Shown here: piece after piece, positions 15,714 through 24,434 of the stretch
Layout: each line of letters starts with the position of its first letter
Position numbering within the stretch: position 1 is the stretch's first letter
Assembly: GCA_021776825.1 (NCBI GenBank)
Contig: JAJFFG010000004.1
Location: 62,001-126,000, forward strand
Source: Planctomycetota bacterium
GTDB taxonomy: Bacteria > Planctomycetota > JAJSAM01 > JAJVHW01
Direction: 5' to 3'
Length of the DNA stretch: 64,000 nucleotides
Program-made: the position numbers and the translations under genes
The notes under the pieces: model-generated
What the model saw: the letters and a program-made list of their open reading frames with translations, nothing else
Database searches by the model: none
What the model was told of the DNA's origin: nothing

Positions 15714-18700
15714 CTAGTACCCCTCGAATCGCTTTCGCCACCCCGCGTCGAATCCGTTGCCCACGGCCGCGAACGCAGCGGCGTCGGCGCGGAGCTCCGC
15801 AATCGTCACCGCCGGTGCGGAACGCAGCGCGACCGGCCCGCGAGCTCCGCCCACCGGAGCCGCCGCGGACTCCAGTCGTAGTTCCACCAGCGCGACGTCG
15901 CCCGTCATCGGGCTCACCGGCGTGCTGGTCGTCTGGAGAACCCCCTGCAGTCTGGAGTCGGGGAACTGCTTGGCGTAGGTCGAGAAGAAGCCTGCCCCCT
16001 CGTCTGCGGGTCCGCGCTGATACCCCCGTCGCGTCGCGAGAGTATGCAGCTTCTTGATGGGGACCACGAACCCCTCGATCGATGCGATCGCCGCCTCCCA
16101 CTCCGCCTCGTCGCCGACCTCCGCGAAGTGCGTTGGGAACTGCTGGAGGGGTGGTCGCAGGCTCAACTTCTGCACGGCAGTCATGCAGGCGGAGCGCTCG
16201 GTCTCCGACAACACGGCCGTGTGCGCGAGAGAGATCCGCGTGACCGGACCGTCGAGCGGCAAGTCGTCGGTGCCGAAGAACGAGCCATCGGCGGCGACGA
16301 AGGCCGGAACCGAGGACCCCTCGGTCCCGACCTCGACGCGCCAGACGAGGTGACGGCACATGCGGCCCACGATCGGGTGCGCGAGCAGGTACGTGCGCCA
16401 CGTCGGCTCGTCCCACACACGCTCGGCGCACATGGCCTGATAGAGCCGCGTCTTCTGGTGCTTCACGACACCGCGGATTGCGCGTGCCACGCGCTTGCGC
16501 TCCTTCTCGGCCTGGTTCGCGCCGTCTTCGCACTCGCCCGGCCGGACGACGGGCAGCTTGGAGATCGGCCCTCCAGAGTCGTCGAGCAGCTCGACCTTGA
16601 GCGCGTCATTCACGGTCACGACGAACGACCGCGTCGGCGAAGGTGCCTCGTCGGGCGACGCCGACCCGCTGGCGACGTACGCGAGTCGATGCTCTCCGTT
16701 CGAATCGAGCTCGCCCGACGGGATCGTTCGGTCGGCCAGCTCCGCGGGCGTCCAGCCGCGACGCTCCGCGAGGCCGTGCAGCTCCGTGTCCGCCGCGTCG
16801 CGGATCCCAGCGGTTCGGAAGCGGGCGGCCGTCGAGAGCAGTACCTGCGTGGCCGTCGGATGCTCCGTGAACGCGAGCATGCGCAACAGCGCCTTGCATT
16901 GGGCCGAGAACCACCCGTACCACGTGCGCAGGAACTCCTCCGCGTGGTCTGCGGGCCCCGGGCCGCCGCACGCAGCAACGATGCCCAGGATGCCTTTCAC
17001 CTTGATCGGAGAGGTCAGCGGATGCGCCATCACGGGTGGCCATCCGCTCGCGGGAAGCGCGGGGACGAGCTCGTGGATGCGGTGCTGGTACCGGGCTGGG
17101 ATGTGCTCGAGGACCTCGTCCTTCGGGATGCGAAACTCGCGACTGCTGTTCACGATCGAGCCGAGGCACCACACCGAGATCACGGCGTCCCCGAGCGCGA
17201 GCGCGTCGTTCGTGTCCAACTGGGCAATCTGCATCTCGAGGAGTGCGTCGGGTGCGGGGTCCCCACGCTTGGCTGCTTTCAGGAGCCACCAGCGGACAAT
17301 CCGCTGGTCGACCACCGCTCCGCTGTCTTCCCAACGCACCGTGGGAAGGACGAGGTCCATCAAGGGCTGCATCGCCTTCGGCACCCGCCGCAGACCGCGC
17401 ACTGCGTCGTCGAGACGTGCCGCCGGGTTGTCGTACGCCGAGAGCTCGCAGCCGTGCGCTGCGAGCGCGGTGAGCATCTCGGCCTTGGCTGTGTCGGTGC
17501 GTTCCTTCCCGATCGCTCGCTCGAGCGCCGGGATCGCCGCCGGATTCTTGAGACGGGCGAGCCACCGGGCGGCGATCGCGCGGTGCTCGTGTTTCCTCGC
17601 TTGGAGCGCTTTGGAGACGCGAACGACGACGTCCGGCTCGGCGTCGAGCAGGCGCTGCGTGCGATCGCGGAGCAGACTCCCCGGGCCGAAGGCGAACTCC
17701 CACAGAGTCGGGACGACGGCGCGAGGGAGTCGCGGGAAGGTCGCCAGCGCCGCCAGCGCGACGTCCACGGGCTCGCGTAACCACGCGACCCGAGCTGGCT
17801 GTCCGGACTGCAACGCGTGCGCAAGCAGACCGAGTTGCTCCATGTAGAGCGGCCACGTCGCCGCGGGGCCCCAGCTGTACCAGTCCGCCCGGATCAGCTC
17901 GACGCGTGCGAGCGCGAACTCACCTGGCGCGAGACCCGCCCACGTGCCGGCGTCGTCCACGTCGCGCAACTCCCACGGCTCTCCGTGCGCGCTCCGCGCG
18001 TGGGTGAGGTGCGGACGCGTCCAGTCCGAGAGCGGACCCCAATAGTGGAAGTGATGAAGGAGACGTACGAGGTGGATCAGAGGCCAGCGTGCGGTGCGGA
18101 TGCACACGCGGAGCAGTCGGTCGCGGTGGCTCCACGGGGCAGACGTCAGGCGGCGCTCCGGAGGAGCGTCCCAGGGTCGTGGACACTCCAGGCCCTCGAC
18201 GATCGCGTCGACGTCGGGCGGTTCCGTCTCGAGCGTCGGAGACTCGGTCGCTCGGATGCGCGTCAACTCGTCCGCGAGTGTGCGGAGCGCCGCCCGTTGT
18301 GCGTCAGTGAGCGGCCCTGGTGGCGCGAGTCGTTCACGCTCCGGTAGGTGCAGCAATTCGCCGCGAGCGGGGTCTGCCTCGGACCGTCCCAGAAGCCGGT
18401 CTAGCTCTCCGGCTACGGGCGCCTCAGACTCGCTCTCGAGTCGTCCCTCGAGGAACGCGCGCTCGCCGTCGCCGCCGTGAAGATGAAGGAGCGAGAGCGC
18501 CTCCATTCTCACGAGCGGGGCTGGCGAGGCTGCCAGCTCGCGGAGCTTGTCGAGCGCGTCGGGCCAGTGCGCCTCCAGGATCGTCCGCGCGGGGTGCTGG
18601 ACGAGCAAGCGTGGGTCGCATGCCAGCTCGACCAGCCTGGCCAGACTCGCGCTGGCTGACGCTCCCGTATCGCGCAGACGGCAGAGACGAGTGCGGATCA

Positions 18701-19337
18701 CTCTGGTACCGGAGACGTCGAGGTAGGCCGTCACGGCATCCGGGTGGCGCTCGAGGAGGTCAGCGAGTCCCACGAGCGGAACGACGACGTCGCCCATCTC
18801 GCCCGCGAGGTCGTCGATCAGGCGCCGCTCGTCGTCACCGTCGGAGTGGCACGCCGCGGCAATGACGCCGAGCGACAGATGCCCTGCTCCCTCACGACCT
18901 GCCGTTGGCGTCCCGTGCGCCTCGCGGAGCAGCGTCAGCAGCCAGTCCGGCTCCCTGCCCCCTCGGCACGGGACGTGGCGGCGACCCAGGATCGCGATGA
19001 CGACGTCGCCGACGCGGCGCAGCGCCGCGGGATCACCGATCTCACCGAGCCGTAGTGGCGAGGCGTGCCCCGACTCCCGATGCCCGTGCAGGCCGAGCAG
19101 GGCTCCCGCCGTTTGCTCGCGCGCGAGCGCGTCGAGCACACGGCGACGGCGCCCGCTGGCGAGGAAACCGTGCAGGTCGTCGACCAGCGGCTGTCCGAGT
19201 GGACCCATCCGGTCGGCGATGTCGCGGAGAGCGGCCGCCGTTGTCTCTGGCGACGGAGCCCGAGCCTCAACGGCGTCAGTCGGACCCGCTGGCTCCTGAG
19301 AGCGTCTGCTGAGGCGGCGGAACCAACGGCGCGGCAC
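15714..19337 (-). CDS. Large DUF4132-like HEAT-repeat protein
   Basis: The 1207-aa protein starts at GTG 19337. The first ~850 residues are helical, with HEAT-like units (for example AIPALERAIGKERTDTAKAE and MLTALAAHGCEL). The C-terminal part resembles DUF4132/MolR-group proteins: KRVARAIRGVVKHQKTRLYQ, AMCAERVWDEPTWRTYLLAH, PIVGRMCRHLVWRV and ISLAHTAVLSETER. The very end, GNGFDAGWRKRFEGY, is basic. The family has unclear roles; in E. coli the name MolR reflects an old molybdate-regulation claim. No signal peptide or membrane segment is seen. It stands alone between coaB and a membrane protein gene. Confidence 0.6.
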   Translation of the reverse strand: MPRRWFRRLSRRSQEPAGPTDAVEARAPSPETTAAALRDIADRMGPLGQPLVDDLHGFLASGRRRRVLDALAREQTAGALLGLHGHRESGHASPLRLGEIGDPAALRRVGDVVIAILGRRHVPCRGGREPDWLLTLLREAHGTPTAGREGAGHLSLGVIAAACHSDGDDERRLIDDLAGEMGDVVVPLVGLADLLERHPDAVTAYLDVSGTRVIRTRLCRLRDTGASASASLARLVELACDPRLLVQHPARTILEAHWPDALDKLRELAASPAPLVRMEALSLLHLHGGDGERAFLEGRLESESEAPVAGELDRLLGRSEADPARGELLHLPERERLAPPGPLTDAQRAALRTLADELTRIRATESPTLETEPPDVDAIVEGLECPRPWDAPPERRLTSAPWSHRDRLLRVCIRTARWPLIHLVRLLHHFHYWGPLSDWTRPHLTHARSAHGEPWELRDVDDAGTWAGLAPGEFALARVELIRADWYSWGPAATWPLYMEQLGLLAHALQSGQPARVAWLREPVDVALAALATFPRLPRAVVPTLWEFAFGPGSLLRDRTQRLLDAEPDVVVRVSKALQARKHEHRAIAARWLARLKNPAAIPALERAIGKERTDTAKAEMLTALAAHGCELSAYDNPAARLDDAVRGLRRVPKAMQPLMDLVLPTVRWEDSGAVVDQRIVRWWLLKAAKRGDPAPDALLEMQIAQLDTNDALALGDAVISVWCLGSIVNSSREFRIPKDEVLEHIPARYQHRIHELVPALPASGWPPVMAHPLTSPIKVKGILGIVAACGGPGPADHAEEFLRTWYGWFSAQCKALLRMLAFTEHPTATQVLLSTAARFRTAGIRDAADTELHGLAERRGWTPAELADRTIPSGELDSNGEHRLAYVASGSASPDEAPSPTRSFVVTVNDALKVELLDDSGGPISKLPVVRPGECEDGANQAEKERKRVARAIRGVVKHQKTRLYQAMCAERVWDEPTWRTYLLAHPIVGRMCRHLVWRVEVGTEGSSVPAFVAADGSFFGTDDLPLDGPVTRISLAHTAVLSETERSACMTAVQKLSLRPPLQQFPTHFAEVGDEAEWEAAIASIEGFVVPIKKLHTLATRRGYQRGPADEGAGFFSTYAKQFPDSRLQGVLQTTSTPVSPMTGDVALVELRLESAAAPVGGARGPVALRSAPAVTIAELRADAAAFAAVGNGFDAGWRKRFEGY

Positions 19338-19649
19338 CCGGCAATCTCAGCGTCGCATCCACCGCGGCGATCTCGCGTGCATGCCGCGAGCGTACCGCGC
19401 GACCTCCCCGACGTGACCGTCGGCGTGGGCGACGTGCCCGGAGTGGCCCAGTTAGCTGGCGTCAGCATGGGGCTCGACGAGCGTCGGATCGACGGTGCCG
19501 AGTTCTGCATCCTGGAGCGAGTGGGAGCGCCGCGATGCTCCCGGCGGTGACGCAGTTGATGTTGACGGTGACCTTCGTCCAACGATTGGCGCCGCGACAC
19601 ACCCGGCGACCCCGCGCGCGTCGACCCCTCGGGATGGCAGCATGTGCGC
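19338..19649. other. Intergenic region with no recognised feature
   Basis: This 312-bp stretch separates the divergent DUF4132-like gene and the membrane protein gene at 19650, so it should hold two promoters. I see no convincing ORF, repeat or hairpin in it. Confidence 0.4.
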
Positions 19650-20765
19650 ATGGACGACTCGCCGCCCGCTGCGATGCGCGCACTGCCGGACGGGGGCGAC
19701 TACGACCTCCTCGACGCGATCCGCCGCGCGGCGTGGCGTCTGGCCTCGCTCGCCGTCGCGCTCATCGGCGTCTCGCTGGCGGTGGCCGCGGCGTGCGCTC
19801 CTGTCATCCGCGAGGACGTGGTCGGCCCGATCCCCGTGACGATCGCCGACGTGGTCGAGGGGCTGGTTCCGGCGGGGCGTCTGGTCGAGATCGATGCCGA
19901 GACAATTGACGTGCTCTCCGTTCTGCGTACGCGCTACCTGCCGTGGGCACGTGCCGAGGATCGTGCCGTGACACCCGGTGAGAAACTCGCCGAGTACGTC
20001 CAGATGCGGCGCGCGCACGATGTCGTGCTGACGCTCCGACCCCGGGATGCGGCGTATCTTCGCCAGACGGGTCGCCTTCGCTGGCCCCAGGGCGAGGAGG
20101 CCGACCTCCTGAACTCGATGCGCGATCAGGCCGCGCCCGTCGATCCGCGACAGCGCGTCGCGTCGAAGCTCCTCGATGCGACTCAGGGGGCGAACGGCGG
20201 TGGGTGGGTCGTGCTCGCGGTGAGCGTCCTGCTGCTCCTGTCGGGCGTCGTCGCTCTCCGGCGCGCGTTGCCCCTCGTGGGGAACCCGAGGTCATCTCGC
20301 GAACTCGTGCGCGCCGTGGGGGACGGCAGCGTCGACGAACTCCTGGCGGTCGCGGACAGCGAGCTGGGTAGCTCCGCCGCCGGGTATCGGAACGGGCTGC
20401 GGATCGCGCCGACGGTCGTGGTGCACGAGGGCGTGTTTCGCGTTCAGCTGATGCGCACGGCAGACGTGGTCTGGGCGTTCGCGAGTCGGCACGTCGTGCG
20501 GATCAAGGGGATCCCGGTGTGGATCACGCACTCGGTCGTCGCGGTGGCGAGCGACGGTTCGCGCCTCGTCGTGGGCATGTCGATCTCAAGCGCGCTGAGC
20601 GCTGTCGCCGCGATCGAGATCCAGGCCCCATGGATCGTGGCCGTCTACGACTCCGACCTCGAGGACCGGCTGCGTCGGGAGCCGACGCCGACGCTCGCGG
20701 AACTCCGAGCACGTCGTCTCGCGTGGATCGACGACGTGGACGGCGCGTTCACGTCAGGTCCGTGA
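19650..20765 (+). CDS. Two-helix membrane protein of unknown function
   Basis: The 371-aa protein begins MDDSPPAAMRALPDGGDYDL (ATG 19650; a GTG two codons earlier is possible). A first helix lies at about 30-50 (LASLAVALIGVSLAVAAACA) and a second at about 188-205 (WVVLAVSVLLLLSGVVAL). Between them is an extracytoplasmic region; after them a soluble C-terminal domain of about 165 residues. The C-terminus contains IKGIPVWITHSVVAVASDG and repeated beta-type segments. No family assigned with confidence. Its end overlaps the convergent VOC gene by 17 bp. Confidence 0.6.
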   Translation: MDDSPPAAMRALPDGGDYDLLDAIRRAAWRLASLAVALIGVSLAVAAACAPVIREDVVGPIPVTIADVVEGLVPAGRLVEIDAETIDVLSVLRTRYLPWARAEDRAVTPGEKLAEYVQMRRAHDVVLTLRPRDAAYLRQTGRLRWPQGEEADLLNSMRDQAAPVDPRQRVASKLLDATQGANGGGWVVLAVSVLLLLSGVVALRRALPLVGNPRSSRELVRAVGDGSVDELLAVADSELGSSAAGYRNGLRIAPTVVVHEGVFRVQLMRTADVVWAFASRHVVRIKGIPVWITHSVVAVASDGSRLVVGMSISSALSAVAAIEIQAPWIVAVYDSDLEDRLRREPTPTLAELRARRLAWIDDVDGAFTSGP

Positions 20766-21147
20766 ACGGGTTCCAGGCGATCTCCCAGAGGTGCCCGTCC
20801 GGGTCCGCGAAGTACCCGGAGTAGCCGCCCCACGACGCTTCGGTGCCCGGCTTGACCAGCGTCGCGCCGACGACGCAGGCCTCGGCCAGAGTCGCGTCGA
20901 CGGCCTCCTTCGATGCAACGCAGTGCGCGAGGGTCACGCGGGTGAAGCCGCTGCCGTCGTCCGGGACGGCGGCGTCGTCCGCGAGTCCCTGGCGGGGGAA
21001 CAGCGCCAGCCAGCTCCCGTCCATCTGGAACATCACGTGATCGCCGTCGGCGTTGCGATGCACCGGGAACCCCAGCGCGAGATAGAAGTCGGCGGAGCGC
21101 CGGACGTCCGCGACGCCGAGCGTGATGATGGCGATCTTCGGCTTCAT
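20749..21147 (-). CDS. VOC/glyoxalase-fold protein
   Basis: The 132-aa protein reads KIAIITLGVADVRRSADFYL then ALGFPVHRNADGDHVMFQMD, and ends YFADPDGHLWEIAWNPFTDL. This is a two-beta-alpha-beta-beta-beta vicinal-oxygen-chelate module, with the metal-binding E in WEIAWNP and a typical DPDGH turn. Family members include glyoxalases, dioxygenases and antibiotic-binding proteins; the substrate cannot be told. It is transcribed alone and is convergent with the membrane protein gene. Confidence 0.85.
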   Translation of the reverse strand: MKPKIAIITLGVADVRRSADFYLALGFPVHRNADGDHVMFQMDGSWLALFPRQGLADDAAVPDDGSGFTRVTLAHCVASKEAVDATLAEACVVGATLVKPGTEASWGGYSGYFADPDGHLWEIAWNPFTDLT

Positions 21148-21265
21148 CTCGGGAGGGTAGCGCGCCGTCGCAAACCGTGCACCACGGAGCGGGCGCGACG
21201 CTGAAATCGCGGGCCACTCGCACCGTAGCGGTAGCATTCCTTGGGTTCGGTGAGGAGCGATCATC

Positions 21266-21880
21266 ATGGGCAAACAGAGACCTCACGCACTTCCGAAGTA
21301 CCTGACGCGCGTCTCTGGAGACAAACTGCGCGTGGACTACAGGCTCCTTCCAGATCCGGTGCGTGTCCTCACCTCCCAAGCGTTCGGGATCGTCTCGGCA
21401 GGCGACGGGGCGTCGGCGACGCAGGTGGTGTTCGGTACTCTCATTGCTGGCCGACGACTCTCGTCCGCCGCACTGATTCACATGGAGCCAATCGGCCTCC
21501 ACGACATCGTGACGTCATTCGACGCCGAGTTCTGCCGAAGCGTAGACAGCGTGGCCCAGGCGAGCTCCGGCTCTCCGGTTTACGTCTCGGATGCGCAACT
21601 CGACGGGCTTCCGCTTGATCGAGTTTGGACCGCGCGGGCGTCCATGGCGCGGGCGGCCGTCTCCGCGCACGGGGGGCAACTCGACTTCTACGAACTTACG
21701 CCTTGGACGCTGCACATGATCGGTAGCGGTGGCAAGGCGACGGGCGGCGTGCAGGCGATAGTGACCGTCTGCCTCAGCGCGGCGAACCTAATGGCTCTTA
21801 TCGCGGACATGAGACGGCGCCTTGAGGAGTTGACCCGAAGTTCCGATACGGAGAAGATGGGTGATTCGGAGGCTCAGTGA
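21266..21880 (+). CDS. Unknown protein, first of a three-gene unknown module
   Basis: The 204-aa protein starts MGKQRPHALPKYLTRVSGDK at ATG 21266. It has no signal peptide or clear membrane helix; the segment GGVQAIVTVCLSAANLMALI near 170-190 is moderately hydrophobic. A repeating beta pattern occurs in the first 90 residues (LRVDYRLLPDPVRVLTSQA, then QVVFGTLIAGRRLSSAALIH). No family recognised. Its stop overlaps the next ATG (ATGA), so the two are translationally coupled. Its codon use is slightly less G+C-biased than that of flanking genes. Confidence 0.55.
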   Translation: MGKQRPHALPKYLTRVSGDKLRVDYRLLPDPVRVLTSQAFGIVSAGDGASATQVVFGTLIAGRRLSSAALIHMEPIGLHDIVTSFDAEFCRSVDSVAQASSGSPVYVSDAQLDGLPLDRVWTARASMARAAVSAHGGQLDFYELTPWTLHMIGSGGKATGGVQAIVTVCLSAANLMALIADMRRRLEELTRSSDTEKMGDSEAQ

Positions 21881-22461
21881 TGGACATCTTCGCCTGCCCG
21901 GGCACGATCTCTTCGAGACCCGAGAGTGACGAGGCCGCCGAGCGCGACCTCGGCCTACGCTCGACGCGTCCGAAGCACAAGCAGTTGAAGCGTCGAACTC
22001 GCGCTTCCGTAGTCCTAGCCCTATCCGTCGCCGTCGCTGCTGGAGTCACCCTACGCGGCGGGACCGAGCAAGGTTCTTCCGTACACACCGCGCACGACCT
22101 GCGCTCCGCGGACAGCACCCCGGGGACGTCAGCCTCGCTCCGGGGTGCCCGCGCGGTTGAGACTGGCGTCTGCATGGAGCCTGACGCTCCGGTCTTGCTA
22201 GTCGCCGAGGGCGAGGCGCTTGCGCGTCTGATTGCTCGACCTCCGGGCGTGGCTCATCACGTCAGCGCCGACGGCTCTGTCGTGACCTGGTCGGGGCCAC
22301 GAGGGAGAGTCCACGCGATGCACGACCGAGAATCTGGTGAGATCGTCGCGTGGACCCTGCTCCGCGATGACCCCCTTTCCGCGCTGCCAGATCCGACTCC
22401 GCTCGATCATGACCGTGCAATCGAGCAGTTGCAGGAGCAGTTGCTCGAGATCGTGAGTTAG
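21877..22461 (+). CDS. Unknown single-pass membrane or exported protein
   Basis: The 194-aa protein overlaps the preceding stop by 4 bp. A basic stretch RPKHKQLKRRTRASV is followed by a hydrophobic helix VVLALSVAVAAGVTL (about 43-60), giving an N-in/C-out orientation. The outer part contains APVLLVAEGEALARLIA and SGEIVAWTLLRDDPLSAL. No family recognised. It is the middle gene of the 21266-22907 module. Confidence 0.5.
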   Translation: MMDIFACPGTISSRPESDEAAERDLGLRSTRPKHKQLKRRTRASVVLALSVAVAAGVTLRGGTEQGSSVHTAHDLRSADSTPGTSASLRGARAVETGVCMEPDAPVLLVAEGEALARLIARPPGVAHHVSADGSVVTWSGPRGRVHAMHDRESGEIVAWTLLRDDPLSALPDPTPLDHDRAIEQLQEQLLEIVS

Positions 22462-22472
22462 GCCGCCGCTAC

Positions 22473-22907
22473 GTGGCCCAGAGTCCTCACGTCGGACGCG
22501 AGGATGCCCGGGAGAGCATCGACACCGGGCGCGAGGACCTCCTCCGGGGAGTCCGGTACAAGCAGTGGCTTTTCTCGGCGGACGACGGGACGACGGAGGT
22601 GTCGTTCGAGGCGTTCGAGCCGGACGATGCGGGGTCCGGACGCGAAGTGTCCGTGATGCTCGCCGATGACGGCGGACTGGGGCGTGTCGCTCTGCTGGCC
22701 CACGCCGTCAACGCGAAGCGCGGCCACGCCGTGTTGGGACGCGAGAGATACCACGAGATGCAAGCGTCACACGAACGCGTTCCCGAGCTTGTCTGTGACG
22801 CAATCGGGCACGTCTGTCACGCGACGCTCCACCACCAAAATGGGCTCAACAAGCGCCAGATGCGGCTGGTCGCGAGCATGCTCGCGCTTCACGCGCGGTA
22901 CGAGTGA
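22473..22907 (+). CDS. Unknown small soluble protein
   Basis: The 144-aa protein starts at GTG 22473, 11 bp after the preceding stop. It contains YKQWLFSADDGTTEVSFEAF, a beta-rich middle (SVMLADDGGLGRVALLAHAV) and a helical His/Cys-containing C-terminus (CDAIGHVCHATLHHQNGLNK). The His-Cys cluster could bind a metal, but no family is recognised. It closes the unknown three-gene module; the 116-bp gap to coaC is convergent. Confidence 0.5.
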   Translation: MAQSPHVGREDARESIDTGREDLLRGVRYKQWLFSADDGTTEVSFEAFEPDDAGSGREVSVMLADDGGLGRVALLAHAVNAKRGHAVLGRERYHEMQASHERVPELVCDAIGHVCHATLHHQNGLNKRQMRLVASMLALHARYE

Positions 22908-23023
22908 CGGCCACCTGGCCTGTAGCGCCTCGACGGTCGCGCGCACCGGCACCTGCGGCAGGCGTCAGGCGGAGAATCCGTCGAAGCCGCGAGGCGTCGA
23001 ACTCGGCGGCCTGCTCTGCGCTA

Positions 23024-23578
23024 CTACCCGGCCAGCACGGCCTGGACCTGCGCCAGGATGTCCGCTGGCTCGGCCAGGCGGCCGTCGCCGTAGTCGCCGC
23101 AGGCCAGGAAGCCGGCGCCGGGCTCGACGATCTCGTAGCCGAGCTCGCGGCAGGTGGCGAGGTTGCGGGTGACCGTCTTGTGGTTCCACATGCGGACGTT
23201 CATCGCGGGGGCGATCAGCACCGGGCACGTCACGGCGAGCAGGGTCGACGTGAGCATGTCGTCGGCCAGGCCGTGGGCGGCCTTGGCGATGAAGTTCGCC
23301 GTCGCGGGCGCGATGACGAGGCACTCGGCGCGATCGGCCAGCGAGATGTGCTCGACGTGGACGTCGGCTTCCTTCTCGAACGGGTCGGTCGCGACGTGGC
23401 GACCGGTCAGGGCCGAGAACGTCAGCGGACCGACGAGGCGCGTCGCCGCGTGGGTCATCACCACGGTCACGTGGTGGCCGGCCTGCACGAGCTTCGAGCA
23501 GAGGTCGGCGCCCTTGTAGGCAGCGATGCTGCCGCAGACGCCGAGGACGACGTGCTTGCTGGCGGCGACTTCGCTCAT
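23024..23578 (-). CDS. coaC: Phosphopantothenoylcysteine decarboxylase (CoaC), stand-alone
   Basis: The 184-aa flavoprotein decarboxylates phosphopantothenoylcysteine to 4'-phosphopantetheine. Family marks are clear: HVVLGVCGSIAAYKGADLCS at the start, the active-site His in EHISLADRAE (about 76), the PAMNVRMW motif (PAMNxxMW, about 130) and the substrate-clamp Cys in LACGDYGDGRLAEP (about 158). The protein ends where CoaBC would continue into CoaB, and CoaB lies at 14894-15511. It is the last gene of the aroF-to-coaC operon, 16 bp after rpoZ. Confidence 0.93.
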   Translation of the reverse strand: MSEVAASKHVVLGVCGSIAAYKGADLCSKLVQAGHHVTVVMTHAATRLVGPLTFSALTGRHVATDPFEKEADVHVEHISLADRAECLVIAPATANFIAKAAHGLADDMLTSTLLAVTCPVLIAPAMNVRMWNHKTVTRNLATCRELGYEIVEPGAGFLACGDYGDGRLAEPADILAQVQAVLAG

Positions 23579-23594
23579 CTCGGAGAGGGCGACG

Positions 23595-23804
23595 CTAGAT
23601 CTCGTCGTCGTCCTTCGGAGTCAGCTCGATCTTCCCGGCTTCGATCTCGGCCAGGACGATGCGCATCGGGGAGTCGCCGTCGGCCATCCGGGGCGAGCCG
23701 CGGATGAGCTCCTGGATCCGGCGCTGCACGAGCGACGTCAGGAGGAAGCGGCTACCGAGCCGCTCGTCGAGGCGGTCGATCTGTCGGATAGCGTCCATGC
23801 CCAT
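23595..23804 (-). CDS. rpoZ: RNA polymerase omega subunit
   Basis: The 69-aa protein matches omega: it opens MDAIRQIDRLDERLGSRFLL then TSLVQRRIQELIRGSPR, with a conserved PMRIVLAEIEAGKIEL. Omega helps assemble the beta' subunit into RNA polymerase. The acidic end (KDDDEI) is usual. Position directly after gmk and before coaC is a widespread arrangement. An ATG two codons downstream (23798) is an alternative start. Confidence 0.9.
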   Translation of the reverse strand: MGMDAIRQIDRLDERLGSRFLLTSLVQRRIQELIRGSPRMADGDSPMRIVLAEIEAGKIELTPKDDDEI

Positions 23805-23873
23805 GGAAGGCGGCTCCTCGGTCGCAGGATTGCAGGCCCAGAAACAGGCCCAGTGGGGGTCCGCGTTCGGCCG

Positions 23874-24434
23874 TCAGGAGTGATCGGCGAGCGCGAGCCC
23901 CTGAATCTCCCCGATCGCACGCTCGACGTCATCATTGATAACGACGGTGTCGTACTCGCCGCGGCGGTCGTACTCCACGCGCGCACCCCCGAGTCGGCGC
24001 TCGATGACCTCCGGATCCTCGCTGTCCCGGCCTCGAAGCCGCCGCTCGAGCTCGTCCCACGAGGGGGGAGCCAGGAACACGTAGAGCGCCTCGACGCCGG
24101 CGTCGCGCAGCTGCGCCGCCCCCTGCACGTCGATGATCAGGAGGCAGATTCGCTCGCCGGCCTGGATCCGCTCGACCTCGTCCCGCGGCGTTCCGTAGCG
24201 GTTGCCGTGGACGAGCGCGTGCTCGAGAAAGCGGCCGGCGTCGACGCCCTGCTCGAACTCGACCATCGAGAGGAACAGGTAGTCGCGGCCATCGACCTCG
24301 CCGTCGCGCGGGCGCCGCGTCGTCGCCGTGACCGCCCGGCCGAAGCGCGGATCGCGGAGGAGCCCCTGGCCGATCGTGGTCTTGCCCACGCCCGACGGGC
24401 CCGAGAGGACGAGCAGCCCCGGGGCGTCGCTCAC
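23874..24434 (-). CDS. gmk: Guanylate kinase
   Basis: The 186-aa enzyme phosphorylates GMP to GDP. The P-loop SGPSGVGKTT is at about 10-19. GMP-binding residues appear in VTATTRRPRDGEVDGRDYLF (about 36-55), followed by EHALVHGNRYGTPRDEVE and LIIDVQGAAQLRD. The arginine lid is ELERRLRGRDSEDPEVIERR. Length is typical. Its start overlaps the yicC stop by 4 bp. Confidence 0.95.
   Translation of the reverse strand: MSDAPGLLVLSGPSGVGKTTIGQGLLRDPRFGRAVTATTRRPRDGEVDGRDYLFLSMVEFEQGVDAGRFLEHALVHGNRYGTPRDEVERIQAGERICLLIIDVQGAAQLRDAGVEALYVFLAPPSWDELERRLRGRDSEDPEVIERRLGGARVEYDRRGEYDTVVINDDVERAIGEIQGLALADHS

Noticed and set aside
16044..17780. A 578-codon plus-strand frame across the DUF4132-like gene
   Set aside because: Antisense shadow, Arg/Val/Asp-rich, no recognisable domain or start signal.
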